Origin: Massilia brevitalea
Lineage (GTDB): Bacteria; Pseudomonadota; Gammaproteobacteria; Burkholderiales; Burkholderiaceae_D
NCBI RefSeq assembly: GCF_030711405.1
Contig: NZ_JAULSI010000016.1
Span: 47,705-111,704 of the forward strand
Direction of reading: 5' to 3'
Length of the DNA stretch: 64,000 nucleotides
How positions within the stretch are numbered: the stretch's first letter is position 1; each line of letters opens with the position of its first letter. Under the pieces are notes generated by a model, which made no database searches, was not told the DNA's origin, and worked only from the letters and a program-made list of their open reading frames with translations. Position numbers and translations under genes: made by a program. Of this stretch, positions 8,401 through 19,965 are shown piece by piece.

Positions 8401-9966
8401 TCAGCCTTGCGGCATGCGCGCCTGCCGCAGCGGCGGCGTGCTGCGCGTAACCAGCACCGTGGCGATGCGCCGGTCCAGCACCTCGGCCACCTCGAAGCGC
8501 AGGTCGTCGAGTTCGACCGCCTGGCCGACTTCCGGCAGCGTGCCGAAGCGTTCCAGCATGAAACCGGCCAGCGAAGTGTAGTCGTCGTTCTCGCTCACCA
8601 GGGCATCGGTCCCGAGTACCTGTTCCAGGTAGTGCAGATCGGCGCTGCCGTCCACGCGCCAGCGGCCCAGCCCCTCCTCGCGCACCACCGGCAGTTCGTC
8701 CTCGTCGGGGAATTCGCCGGCAATCGCTTCCAGGATGTCGATCGGCGTCACCAGGCCCTGGATGGTGCCGTACTCGTCGGCGATCAGAACCACCTGGCCG
8801 TGCGAGCGCTTCAGCGTGTCCATCACCTGCAGCACGCCGCTGGCGTCGGGCACGATGATCGGCGGGCGCACGTGGGCCGGGTCGATGCTGCCGGCATGGG
8901 CCAGGTCGGCCATCAGGTCCTTGGCGCGCGCCACGCCGACGATCTCGTCTAGTTCGCCGCGGCATACCGGGAAGAAGCCGTGCGGGGTGTCGAGCAGCTG
9001 GGTGCGGATGGTGGCGGCGTCGGCGTCGAGGTCGATCCAGGAGATGTCGGAGCGATTCGTCATGATCGAGCGGATCGAGCGCTGCGACAGGCTTAGTACG
9101 CCGCTGACCATGTTGCGCTCTTCCGGCTCGAAGCCGCCTTCCTGGGCCGCGCCCTTGCCCGCCACGGCTACGGCCGCAGTCGAGGCAGGCGTCGCGCCGA
9201 GCATGCGCAGGACGGCGTCGGCGGTGCGCTCGCGCAGCGGCAGGTGCGACTGGTGCCTGGCGAAGTTGCGCCGCGCCAGCTGGTTCAGGGCCTCGATCAG
9301 CACCGAGAAGCCGATCGCCGCGTACAGGTAGCTCTTCGGAATATGGAAGCCGAAGCCTTCGGCAATCAGCGCCAGGCCGATCATCAGCAGGAAGCTCAGG
9401 CACAGCACCACCACCGTCGGGTGCGCGTTCACGAAGCGCGTCAGCGGCTTCGAGGCGAACAGCATCACGCCCATCGACACCACCACCGCCGCCATCATGA
9501 CGGCGAGCGAGTCGACCATGCCGACCGCGGTGATGACGGAGTCGAGCGAGAACACGGCATCGAGCGCGATGATCTGGGCCACCACCACGCCGAAGGCGGC
9601 GAATTCCACCGGCCCGGTGTGCAGCTGGGTCTTGCCTTCCACCCGCTCGTGCAGCTCCACGGTCGCCTTGAACAGCAGGAACAGCCCGCCCAGCAGCAGG
9701 ATCAGGTCGCGCCCGGAGAAACTCAGGCTGCCCATCGTGAACAGCGGTTCGGTCAGCGACACGATCCAGGAGATCATGGTCAGCAGGCCAAGGCGCATCA
9801 GCATGGCCAGGCTCAAGCCCAGCAGGCGCGCCTTGTCGCGCTGGTGCGGCGGCAGCTTTTCGGCCAGGATCGCGATGAAGATCAGGTTGTCGATGCCGAG
9901 GACGATCTCGAGTACGACAAGGGTCAGGAAACCCACCCAGAGGTTCGGATCGGAAAGCCATTCCAT
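8401..9966 (-). CDS. TerC family membrane protein with CBS and CorC/HlyC domains
   Basis: 521 residues from MEWLSDP; the frame extends upstream but the extension is not membrane-like. An N-terminal TerC domain of about seven transmembrane helices (roughly 10-235) carries the family's intramembrane acidic residues in [12 protein letters not shown] and [12 protein letters not shown] linker leads to two CBS repeats (about 300-420) and a C-terminal CorC_HlyC transporter-associated domain (about 435-515). TerC proteins are linked to metal export and to loading metal onto exported enzymes; the CBS pair would be a cytosolic nucleotide sensor. It is divergent from the hybrid kinase at 10106, with about 140 bases between. 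Confidence 0.9.
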   Translation of the reverse strand: MEWLSDPNLWVGFLTLVVLEIVLGIDNLIFIAILAEKLPPHQRDKARLLGLSLAMLMRLGLLTMISWIVSLTEPLFTMGSLSFSGRDLILLLGGLFLLFKATVELHERVEGKTQLHTGPVEFAAFGVVVAQIIALDAVFSLDSVITAVGMVDSLAVMMAAVVVSMGVMLFASKPLTRFVNAHPTVVVLCLSFLLMIGLALIAEGFGFHIPKSYLYAAIGFSVLIEALNQLARRNFARHQSHLPLRERTADAVLRMLGATPASTAAVAVAGKGAAQEGGFEPEERNMVSGVLSLSQRSIRSIMTNRSDISWIDLDADAATIRTQLLDTPHGFFPVCRGELDEIVGVARAKDLMADLAHAGSIDPAHVRPPIIVPDASGVLQVMDTLKRSHGQVVLIADEYGTIQGLVTPIDILEAIAGEFPDEDELPVVREEGLGRWRVDGSADLHYLEQVLGTDALVSENDDYTSLAGFMLERFGTLPEVGQAVELDDLRFEVAEVLDRRIATVLVTRSTPPLRQARMPQG

Positions 9967-10105
9967 GGTGCCTGCCCCGCTTGTGGTTGGATGCCCGATT
10001 GTAATGATCTTGTGGCCCGCGGGTCGCACGCGACCGGCGCGCAGCAGGTATCATGACGCCTGAGCCAACCGGCGACCTCTTCACTCACCCCTAACGCATG
10101 AACGC

Positions 10106-12511
<2,406 letters not shown>

Positions 12512-12554
12512 GTTCTCGAACCCACCGGTTCGATGCAGCATCCAGCCGAAACGA

Positions 12555-14927
12555 TCAGAACAACGCGCCCTGCCCGCTGGTCAGCCGCGCGAAGCTGTCA
12601 TCGAGGAAGGGCAGGATCGCATCGGCGATCGGCTCCAGCTGGCGCGTCAGGTAGTGCTCGTAGTCGATGGCCGAGCGCAGCGCTTCCAGCGGCTCGGGGC
12701 CGTTTACCGTCATCACGTAGCGGATCCAGCCGCCGCCCTTGCGGTACAGCGCCGGCTTGCCCTGGCGTAGGTAGTGGTCGTCGGCGATGCGCGCCGCGCG
12801 CACGTGCGGCGGCACGTTGCGCTCGTATTCGTCGAGCCGGCGCCGCAGGCGCTTGCGATACACCAGCTCGTCGTCGCACTCGCCATTCAACAGCCGCGCC
12901 ACGGTCTCGCGTACATAGTCCTCGTAGGGCTGATTCTTGAAGATGCGCAGGTAGAGCGCCTGCTGGAAGGCGCGTGCCAGCGGCGTCCAGTCGGTGCGCA
13001 CGGTTTCCAGGCCCTTGTAGACCATCTGCTCCCCGCCGCCGGGCGTGCCGCTCAAGCCGGCGTAGCGCTTCTTGCTGCCCTCGTCCGAACCGCGCACGGT
13101 CGGCATCAGGAAGCGCCGGTAGTGCGCCTCGTATTCGAGTTCGAGCACGCTGTCCAGGCCCAGCTCCAGCTTCAGGTGGGTCTGCCAGTAACTGTTCACC
13201 TGCGCCACCAGGCCGCGGCCGATGCGTTCGGCGTCCACATCATCGTGCGCGGCGCCGAGCCAGACGAAGGTGGAATCGGTGTCGCCATAGATCACCTGGT
13301 AGCCCGCTTCCTCGATCAGTTCGCGCGTGCGGTGCATGATGGCGTGGCCGCGCAGCGTGATCGACGAGGCCAGGCGCGGGTCGAAGAAGCGGCAGCCGTA
13401 GGCGCCGAGCACGCCGTAGAAGGCGTTCATGATGATCTTCAGCGCCTGCGACAGCGGCGCATTCCTGTCACGCTTGGCCGCTTCGCGCCCTTCCCACACG
13501 CCGCGCACGATGCCGGGCAGGCAGTGCCGGGTGCGCGAAAAGCGCGCGCCGCGAAAACCCGGCACCGTGTCCGCGCCGCCGGCTTCCTCTCGCAATCCTT
13601 CGACCAGGCCTACCGGATCGATCAGGAAGGTGCGGATGATCGACGGATACAGGCTCTTGTAGTCGAGCACCAGCACCGAGTCGTACAGGCCGGAGCGCGA
13701 ATCCATCACGAAGCCGCCCGGGCTGTCCCCGCCCGCCACGTCGCCCACGTTCGGCGCCACGAAACCCTGGCGGTGCATCAGCGGGATGTACAGGTGCTCG
13801 AAGGCGGCGACGGAACCGCCGCTGCGGTCCGCCGCCAGGCCGGTGACGCTGGCGCGCTCCAGCAGGAATTCCAGCAGCGCGGTCTTCTCAAAAATGCGCG
13901 TCACCAGCACGCAGTCCTGCAGGTTGTAGCGCGCCAGGGCCGGCTTGTCCTCGGCGAACATGCGGTCGATCTCGGCCATGCGGTCGTAGGGATTGTCGAT
14001 GGCCTTGCCTTCGCCCAGCAAGTTCTGCGATACCGATTCCAGGCTGAAGGACGGAAAACTCCAGGTGGCCGCGCGCAGCGCCTCGATGCCGTCGATCACC
14101 AGGCGCCCGGCGATGCAGATGAAGTAGTGTTCTCCGTCGCCCTTGTGCTCGCGCCATTCGATGGCGCTGCCGTCGCGGCCCAGTCGCAGCGGGCGGTTGT
14201 AGCGCTCGGCGTGTTCCTGCAGTACGCGCATGTCGAACTGGATCACGTTCCAGCCGATGATGGCGTCGGGGTCGTGCCGGCGGAACCAGGCTTCCAGGCG
14301 ATCCAGCAACTCAGGGCGGCTGGCGCAGTAATCGAAGTCGAAATCGAGGCCGGTTGCATCGCCGTTCGGGGGGCCGAGCATCCAGACCTGGCGCTGGCCG
14401 CAGCCCTCGAGCGCGATCGAGCGCAGTTCGCCGGTCGAGGTGGTTTCGATGTCGAGCGAGACCAGGCGCAAGTTCGGGCGGTAGCCGGGGGCCGGCTTCA
14501 CCTGGCCGGTGATTAATCGCGGATCGGACGGGTCTTCGTTGCCGGTGTAGCTGAGCGGCGCCGTGATGAAGCGCTCCATCAGGTAGCGCTCGGGCGGGCG
14601 GATGTCGGCTTCGTAGACCGCCACGCCCTGCATGCGCAGGCGCTTTTCCAGGCGCAGCAGCTGGCGGTAATGGCGGCAATACAGGCCGACGACCGGACGG
14701 TGGTTGAAATCGGCCAGTTGCAGAGCGCGCAGTTCCCAGCCGCGCTCACTACGCAGCACGAATTCGGCCGCCTCGCGCTGCTCTTGCGGGATGAAGGTCA
14801 CCGCCGGCTGCGGCGCCACGCGCACGCGGCGCGGGCCGGCATCGGTGGCCAGCCAGAAGTCGACCTCGACGCCGGCGTCCGTGTCCTGCCAGTGCCGCGT
14901 CAGCAGAAACCCCTGCCCCTCCGCCAT
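12555..14927 (-). CDS. polB: DNA polymerase II (family B)
   Basis: 790 residues from MAEGQGF, matching the usual 780-790 of bacterial Pol II; longer in-frame starts add a low-complexity Arg/Ala tail and were rejected. The proofreading exonuclease has SLDIETTS near residue 157. Polymerase motif A is DYKSLYPSII near 420 and motif C is YGDTDST near 547. The enzyme does translesion and repair synthesis; in E. coli it is SOS-induced, but I see no CTGT-N8-ACAG LexA box upstream here. It shares the minus strand with the MscS channel gene, 74 bases downstream of that gene's stop, so co-transcription is possible. Confidence 0.96.
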   Translation of the reverse strand: MAEGQGFLLTRHWQDTDAGVEVDFWLATDAGPRRVRVAPQPAVTFIPQEQREAAEFVLRSERGWELRALQLADFNHRPVVGLYCRHYRQLLRLEKRLRMQGVAVYEADIRPPERYLMERFITAPLSYTGNEDPSDPRLITGQVKPAPGYRPNLRLVSLDIETTSTGELRSIALEGCGQRQVWMLGPPNGDATGLDFDFDYCASRPELLDRLEAWFRRHDPDAIIGWNVIQFDMRVLQEHAERYNRPLRLGRDGSAIEWREHKGDGEHYFICIAGRLVIDGIEALRAATWSFPSFSLESVSQNLLGEGKAIDNPYDRMAEIDRMFAEDKPALARYNLQDCVLVTRIFEKTALLEFLLERASVTGLAADRSGGSVAAFEHLYIPLMHRQGFVAPNVGDVAGGDSPGGFVMDSRSGLYDSVLVLDYKSLYPSIIRTFLIDPVGLVEGLREEAGGADTVPGFRGARFSRTRHCLPGIVRGVWEGREAAKRDRNAPLSQALKIIMNAFYGVLGAYGCRFFDPRLASSITLRGHAIMHRTRELIEEAGYQVIYGDTDSTFVWLGAAHDDVDAERIGRGLVAQVNSYWQTHLKLELGLDSVLELEYEAHYRRFLMPTVRGSDEGSKKRYAGLSGTPGGGEQMVYKGLETVRTDWTPLARAFQQALYLRIFKNQPYEDYVRETVARLLNGECDDELVYRKRLRRRLDEYERNVPPHVRAARIADDHYLRQGKPALYRKGGGWIRYVMTVNGPEPLEALRSAIDYEHYLTRQLEPIADAILPFLDDSFARLTSGQGALF

Positions 14928-15001
14928 CTCTTCGATCTCCGGTGTCCATGTGCGCTTGCCATTCCGGCAAGCGGGCCACATTATAACCGGCCATGCGCAG
15001 G

Positions 15002-16093
15002 CTAGCCGTTGGCCGCGCGCGGCTCTTCGGGCCGCGCGGGCGTCATCCACTCCTCCGGCCCGTCGAGCCTGAGCAGCTGGGTCGGATAGGCGAACGGGAT
15101 ACCCTGCTCGTCGAAGCGCTCGAACAGGAAGATGTTGATCGCCTGCTGCACGTCCATGTACACGCCGTAGTCGCCGCTCTTCACGTAGTACACGGTCTCG
15201 AATTCCAGCGACGAAGCGCCGTAGCCCTTGAAGTGGGCGCGGTCGAAGGTCGCCATCTCCTGCCGCTCGACGGCTTCGCGCAGCAGGGCGGGCACCGCCA
15301 GCAGCTGGGCCTTCGAGACCTGGTAAGGCGTGCGGATCGTGAACACGATGCGCCGCGTCTGCATGTGCTTGTAGTTGCGGATACGGCTTTTCAACAGGTC
15401 GCTGTTCGAGAACACGATCTGCTCGCCGCCCAGGCTGCGCAAGCGCGTCGTCTTCAGGCCCACGTACTCCACGGTGCCGAGCACGTCGTCGACGATGATG
15501 AAGTCGCCCACCACGAAGGGCTTGTCGAGCACGATGGACAGCGAGGAAAACAGGTCGCCGAGGATGTTCTGCATCGCCAGCGCCACCGCGATACCGCCGA
15601 TGCCCAGGCTGGCCACCAGGGTCGTGATGTTGACGCCGAAGTTATCGAGGATCATCAAGAGGATGACCATCCACAGCGCGGTGCGCGCGACAAAGCCGAG
15701 CGCCGCGGTCGAGGTGGTGCTGGCCGCGTCCTCGGCGCTGCGGCGCAGGCGGTAATGGTGGAACCAGCCCTTGATGCCGACGTCGCCCCAGCGCGCCGCC
15801 TGCAGCAGGAACACGGTTACCGACAGGTGCTGCAGGATGCTGTCGCTGCGCGGCGGCAGGCTCAGGACCTGGGCGCCGGCATGCACGCCCATCAGGAAGA
15901 TGAAGAGCGGCTGGGTGCTGGCCAGGATCTTGATGGCCAGGTCGTCGAGGTAGGTGTCGGTGTGCGGCGCAATGCGGGTGAGGCGCCGCAGCAGCAGCGC
16001 CTTGACGCCGTACAGCAGCACGATCACGGCCACCAGGATCGCGACTGCCAGCAGCCAGGATTGCAGGTCGTTGTTGGTCAGTAGAAAACGCAT
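15002..16093 (-). CDS. MscS-family mechanosensitive channel
   Basis: 363 residues. Four or so N-terminal membrane helices (about 10-150) lead to the pore helix and MscS beta domain: GIGGIAVALAMQN near 162-175 then LSIVLDKPFVVGDFI, the family hallmark, around 185-200. The C-terminal alpha/beta vestibule ends with a Pro/Glu-rich tail. Such channels sit in the inner membrane and release solutes on hypo-osmotic shock; this size fits the YnaI/YbdG-like mid-size branch more than small MscS. The polB gene follows on the same strand. Confidence 0.93.
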   Translation of the reverse strand: MRFLLTNNDLQSWLLAVAILVAVIVLLYGVKALLLRRLTRIAPHTDTYLDDLAIKILASTQPLFIFLMGVHAGAQVLSLPPRSDSILQHLSVTVFLLQAARWGDVGIKGWFHHYRLRRSAEDAASTTSTAALGFVARTALWMVILLMILDNFGVNITTLVASLGIGGIAVALAMQNILGDLFSSLSIVLDKPFVVGDFIIVDDVLGTVEYVGLKTTRLRSLGGEQIVFSNSDLLKSRIRNYKHMQTRRIVFTIRTPYQVSKAQLLAVPALLREAVERQEMATFDRAHFKGYGASSLEFETVYYVKSGDYGVYMDVQQAINIFLFERFDEQGIPFAYPTQLLRLDGPEEWMTPARPEEPRAANG

Positions 16094-16347
16094 GCCGTTC
16101 CTCAGCCTGCGCCGGCGGTCATGCCGGGGTGATGCGGTTGCCGGCGCGTGGGCCGGCGCGATGCGAGCTTACTCATCGTCTTTGTCCTTTCAGGGCGATG
16201 CGCCCGGCACTGCGCCGGTGTTCGCATTGAAAGCGGGTAATTTTAACGCCCCAACTACATTTGCACAAATACAAATGACCTGTACGGTCGTCGACTCGGA
16301 CCAAGGAAAGGAATTCGCCGCCGCATTCCCGACCTGCGGTCTGCACT

Positions 16348-16361
16348 TTGATCTAGATCAA
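16348..16361 (+). promoter_or_regulatory. FNR/Anr-type binding site
   Basis: A perfect match to the FNR/Anr consensus, TTGAT-N4-ATCAA (here TTGATCTAGATCAA), lies 66 bases before the hemerythrin-like gene start. FNR-family regulators bind this site and activate genes when oxygen is low. The rest of the 16094-16426 spacer holds no gene that I can see. No clear -10 hexamer is visible at the class II distance. Confidence 0.7.
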
Positions 16362-16426
16362 ACCCCTGCTTCGCAGCTCACCGAAACTGACCCTTTCCAG
16401 TGCTGGATCAAGGTGGGGGGATGGTC

Positions 16427-16912
16427 ATGATGCGTGGCAACGGCAGCGACGCCCGTTCGCAGGTGATCGGCAGCGCCATGCGCCACGCCCGCAAGCTGCT
16501 GTGCGCGCGCATCGCCCGGCTCGCGGCCGCGCCCGACGCGCTGTTCATCGCCGGCTGGCCGCTCCTGGTGGCCGAGGTCGAAGCGGCGTTTCGCCATGTA
16601 GAAACGCTGATGGAATGCACCGGCCACGGCAATTTGCAGGCCCACCTGGCCGACAACGCGCTGGCCCTGTGCGCGCTGCACCGCATCACGCCGCGCATCG
16701 AGGCCGGCGACACCGAACTCGGGCGCGAAGCACTGGGCGCGCTCGACGCCATCCTGTCGCTGCACCGCTTCACGGCCGACCTGGCGCTGGTCGGCGCCGC
16801 CGCGCGCGGCCGCAAGCCGGCCGGCTCGGCGGCACGCTTCCGGCGCCACGACCGGGTGGCGGCGGTGCAGATCGTGGTACGCAGCGCAAGCGGCAAGGGC
16901 TCGGGCCGCTAA
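16427..16912 (+). CDS. Putative hemerythrin-like protein
   Basis: 161 residues, mostly helical, cytoplasmic. The middle follows the bacteriohemerythrin pattern by eye: FRHVETLME (family HF..EE..M), then QAHLADN (family H...H, with the second His replaced by Asn), then LSLHRFTADLAL (family H....D..L). This suggests a four-helix O2- or iron-binding fold with a partly changed site; the assignment is by pattern only. The start at 16427 is six bases after AGGTGGGGGG; ATGs at 16421 and 16430 are alternatives. A perfect FNR-type box precedes it and a Usp gene follows 49 bases later, which fits a low-oxygen stress role. Confidence 0.5.
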   Translation: MMRGNGSDARSQVIGSAMRHARKLLCARIARLAAAPDALFIAGWPLLVAEVEAAFRHVETLMECTGHGNLQAHLADNALALCALHRITPRIEAGDTELGREALGALDAILSLHRFTADLALVGAAARGRKPAGSAARFRRHDRVAAVQIVVRSASGKGSGR

Positions 16913-16961
16913 ATGGGCTACTAACTCGGCCACCAAGCGGGCGGCGTACAGGAGGCCCATC

Positions 16962-17779
16962 ATGTTCAAGACCATCGTCGTGCATGTGGACGACAGCCCG
17001 CAGTTCGACGCGCGCCTGCAGGCGGCGGCCTGGCTGGCGCAGGCGCACGGCGCGCACCTGGTGGGCAGCGCCAGCACGGGACTGAGCTGGCCGGCCTATG
17101 CCCTGCTCACCGGCTCGATGGCGGTGGCGCCGAGCGACGAATTCGACGGCCTGCGCGCCCAGGCGCGCGCCAGCCTGGCGCGCTTTGCCGAACGCGCGGG
17201 CCGGCTCGGCGTGGCGTCCCTGGAAGAACGCCTGGTCGAGGACGAGAGCCGCGGCGCCCTGCTGCTGCAGGCACGCTACGCCGACCTGCTGGTTACCGGC
17301 CAGGACGGGCCGGGCGGCGGCGCCGAGCGCGCGCTGCCGCAATACCTGGCCTGCACAGCGCGCGTCCGGTGCTGGTGGTGCCGGGGTCCTACGCCGGCCA
17401 GCCCCTGGCGCGCACGATCGTGGCCGGCTGGGACGGCAGCGTGCCGGCGCTGCGCGCCATCGGCGCCGCCCTGCCGCTGCTGGTGGCGGCGGACACGGTG
17501 CGCCTGGCGCTGGTGAATCCGGAGCGCGAGGCCGGCCTGCATGGCGACGAGCCGGGCGCCGACACGGCCGCCTATCTTGCTCGCCATGGCGTGCGGGTCG
17601 AGGTGGTGGTCGAGCGCACCGCGGCGGCGCCGGGCCGGGCCCTGCTCGACATCGCCGAGCGCGCCAGCCTGCTGGTCAGCGGCGCCTACGGCCACAGCCG
17701 CTACCGCGAACTGCTGCTGGGCGGCGTCACCCGCACGCTGCTCGAACGCGCGCAACTGCCGGTGCTGCTGGCGCACTAA
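16962..17779 (+). pseudogene. Universal stress protein, two Usp domains, frameshifted
   Basis: The first frame (from 16962, with GGAGG seven bases upstream) starts as a Usp domain, MFKTIVVHVDDSP, and reads well up to ALPQYLA near residue 129; after that it turns into Arg/Trp/Cys-rich nonsense. The second frame resumes at once as SARPVLVVPGSY and continues through a second Usp half with the nucleotide-loop text SGAYGHSRYRELLLGG to the stop at 17779. One missing base near 17350 would restore a single protein of about 272 residues, the normal size of a tandem-domain Usp. Either a real recent mutation or a sequencing error. It is likely under the FNR-type box upstream of its neighbour. Confidence 0.8.
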
Positions 17780-17789
17780 GGAATAAAGC

Positions 17790-18749
17790 TCAGGCCGGCT
17801 TGTCCGCTACCTGAGTCGGCAGCGGCTCGCCCGCGAAATGGGCCAGCAGATTCGCGATCGCCAGCATGCCCATCGCCGTGCGCGCTTCCAGCGTGAAGCT
17901 GCCCACGTGCGGGGCGAGGACCACGTTGTCCATGGCCTTCAAGGCGGGCGGCACGCGCGGCTCGTCGACGAAGACGTCGAGCGCGGCGGCGCCCAGGCGG
18001 CCCTGCTCCAGGGCTGCCACCAGCGCCGCTTCATCCACCAGCGAGCCGCGTGCAATGTTGACCAGCGTACCCTCTGGTCCAAGCGCGTCGATGACGGCCG
18101 CGTCGACCAGGTGGCGCGTGCCGGAACCGCCCGGCGCACAGACGATCAGATAATCGCTTTCGCGTGCCAGGGCCAGCGGCGAGGCGCTGCGCGGATAGGC
18201 CAGTTGCGCCGTGCTGCGCTGGTAATAGCGGATCTGCATGCCGAAGCCTTCCAGGCGCGCGGCCACCGCCTGGCCGATGCGGCCCAGCCCGAGGATGCCG
18301 GCGACCTTGCCGCGCAGCGCACGGCTGGGCGCCAGCGGCTGCTTCGCTTCCCAGCCGCCGGCGCGCACGTAGCGGTCGAGCATGGGCAGGCGCCGCGCGG
18401 CGGCCAGCAGCAGGGCCACGGCGAGGTCGGCGACGTCGTCGGTGAGCACGTCGGGCGTGTTCGTGACCGGGATGCCGCGTGGCGCCAGCGCCTTGAAGTC
18501 GACCGCGTCGACGCCGACGCCGTGGACCGCGACGACCTCGAGCGCGGGCAGGCGGGCCGCGAGCGCAGCGTCGATGCCGACGGTGCCGCTGGTGAAGACG
18601 CCGCGCACGCGGCCGGCGATGCCCGCGATAAAGGCGGGCCGCTCGTCCGGCGCCACCTGCGCCAGGTGGTGGCAGACAAAGCGCCGTTCGAGTTCTTCGC
18701 TCACCTCCGGCATCCAGCCCGAACCCAGTACCAGTATTTCCGGACGCAT
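17790..18749 (-). CDS. D-isomer-specific 2-hydroxyacid dehydrogenase
   Basis: 319 residues from MRPEILVLG, a start with an excellent GAGGAGGGG just upstream; two earlier in-frame ATGs lack this. NAD(P)-dependent reduction of 2-oxoacids such as glyoxylate or hydroxypyruvate is the family role. The Rossmann motif GLGRIG is near residue 153, and the catalytic Arg (NIARGSL), Glu (VDEPR) and His (APHVGS) are all present near residues 232, 263 and 281. The layout resembles the GhrB/HprA branch, but the exact substrate is not decidable. It is convergent with the Usp gene with a 10-base gap. Confidence 0.9.
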   Translation of the reverse strand: MRPEILVLGSGWMPEVSEELERRFVCHHLAQVAPDERPAFIAGIAGRVRGVFTSGTVGIDAALAARLPALEVVAVHGVGVDAVDFKALAPRGIPVTNTPDVLTDDVADLAVALLLAAARRLPMLDRYVRAGGWEAKQPLAPSRALRGKVAGILGLGRIGQAVAARLEGFGMQIRYYQRSTAQLAYPRSASPLALARESDYLIVCAPGGSGTRHLVDAAVIDALGPEGTLVNIARGSLVDEAALVAALEQGRLGAAALDVFVDEPRVPPALKAMDNVVLAPHVGSFTLEARTAMGMLAIANLLAHFAGEPLPTQVADKPA

Positions 18750-18798
18750 CCGCCCCTCCTCGTCAATGGTCATGGCACAAGTATACGGGACAGGCCGT

Positions 18799-19884
18799 TT
18801 ACTCGACGCCGCGCCACCATGCACGGCCGGCCTGCGGCCCCTTCAGGTCGAGCGCTTCGCCCATCTCCGGCGTCGCCATGCTCACGCCACGCGCCGCCGC
18901 CAGCGCCGCGATCCGGTCGAAGGGTTCCTGCCAGCGGTGCAGGCCGAGGTCGAAGGTGCCGTTGTGCACCGGCACCAGCCACTTGCCGCGCACGTCGAGG
19001 AAGGCTTGCAGTGTCTGCTCGGGCTGCATGTGGACGTCGGGCCACTGCTTGTCGTAGGCGCCGGTTTCCATCAGGGCCACATCAAAAGGACCGTACTTCG
19101 CGCCGATCTCCTTGAAGCCGGCAAAGTAGCCCGTATCGCCGCTGAAGAACACGCGCAGGTCGCCATGCAGGACCACCCAGGATGCCCACAGCGTGCTGTT
19201 GCGGTCGCCCAGGCCGCGGCCGGAGAAATGCTGGGCCGGCGTGGCCACAAAGCGCACGCCATCGAGTTCGGTCTCCTGCCACCAGTCGTGCTCGCGCACC
19301 TTACCGGGGTCGACGCCCCAGTCGACCAGGCGCCGGCCGACACCGAGCGGCGTGAGGAACATGCCGGTCTTCGGCGCCAGCGCGCGCACGGCATCGTGGT
19401 CGAGGTGGTCGTAATGGTCGTGCGACAGGATCACGGCCTTGATCGGCGGCAAGTCCTCGATGGCGATCGGCGGCGCATGGAAGCGCGCCGGGCCGGCCCA
19501 CTGCACCGGCGAGGCGCGTTTCGAAAACACCGGGTCGGTGAGATAGAACTCCCCCGCCAGCTTGATCAGCATGGTCGAGTGGCCCAGGCGGTACAGGGTA
19601 TTGTCGGGCGCGGCCAGCAAGGCCTCGCGCGTCAGGCTGTGCACCGGCACCGGCTGGCGCGGCACGGTGCCCTTCGGCTTATCGAACAGGAAGGTCCACC
19701 ACAGGCGCGCCATCTCGCCGACGCTGTGCGCGTGCATGGGCGCGGGATTGACGAAGCCCTTGTCGCGGAACTGGGGCGACAAAGTGTAATCCGGCGCGGC
19801 AATGGCACCAGAAGCGGTGGCGCAAGAGGAAATGCTCATGATGAGGACGACTCCAAGAAGGATGATGCCGAAGAGTAAGCGCAT
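18799..19884 (-). CDS. MBL-fold hydrolase, probable lipoprotein (UlaG/NAPE-PLD-like)
   Basis: 361 residues. The N-terminus has a hydrophobic stretch ending ISSC, which fits a lipobox, so membrane anchoring of a periplasm-facing enzyme is likely. The metallo-beta-lactamase metal motif HDHYDHLD lies near residue 156, with further ligands in TPAQHFS, FSGDTGY and VPVHNGTF. This long form resembles the NAPE-phospholipase-D-like/UlaG group of phosphodiesterases or lactonases. It is divergent from the TetR gene, and the strong palindrome between them lies 24 bases upstream of its start, so the TetR protein probably represses it. Confidence 0.88.
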   Translation of the reverse strand: MRLLFGIILLGVVLIMSISSCATASGAIAAPDYTLSPQFRDKGFVNPAPMHAHSVGEMARLWWTFLFDKPKGTVPRQPVPVHSLTREALLAAPDNTLYRLGHSTMLIKLAGEFYLTDPVFSKRASPVQWAGPARFHAPPIAIEDLPPIKAVILSHDHYDHLDHDAVRALAPKTGMFLTPLGVGRRLVDWGVDPGKVREHDWWQETELDGVRFVATPAQHFSGRGLGDRNSTLWASWVVLHGDLRVFFSGDTGYFAGFKEIGAKYGPFDVALMETGAYDKQWPDVHMQPEQTLQAFLDVRGKWLVPVHNGTFDLGLHRWQEPFDRIAALAAARGVSMATPEMGEALDLKGPQAGRAWWRGVE

Positions 19885-19907
19885 GGTGTCGGTTCGATAA
19901 AATTTAC

Positions 19908-19922
19908 ACTACACAGTGTAGT
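19908..19922. promoter_or_regulatory. Palindromic operator, probable TetR binding site
   Basis: A perfect 7-1-7 palindrome, ACTACAC-A-GTGTAGT, lies in the 81-base space between the divergent MBL-hydrolase and TetR genes. Related half-sites (TTTACAC at 19904 and GTGTAAA near 19951) flank it. Position and symmetry fit an autoregulated TetR operator controlling both genes. Confidence 0.7.
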
Positions 19923-19965
19923 ATCGATTCTTGAGGAAGTAAACTGGTGAGTGTAAAATCAGGGC

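Noticed and set aside
12516..12533. Hairpin TCGAACC-CACC-GGTTCGA as terminator of the hybrid kinase gene
   Set aside because: A stem is present but there is no T-run, so it is only mentioned in the gene entry.
14928..15001. LexA box before polB
   Set aside because: No CTGT-N8-ACAG-like sequence was found in the spacer, so SOS control is not claimed.
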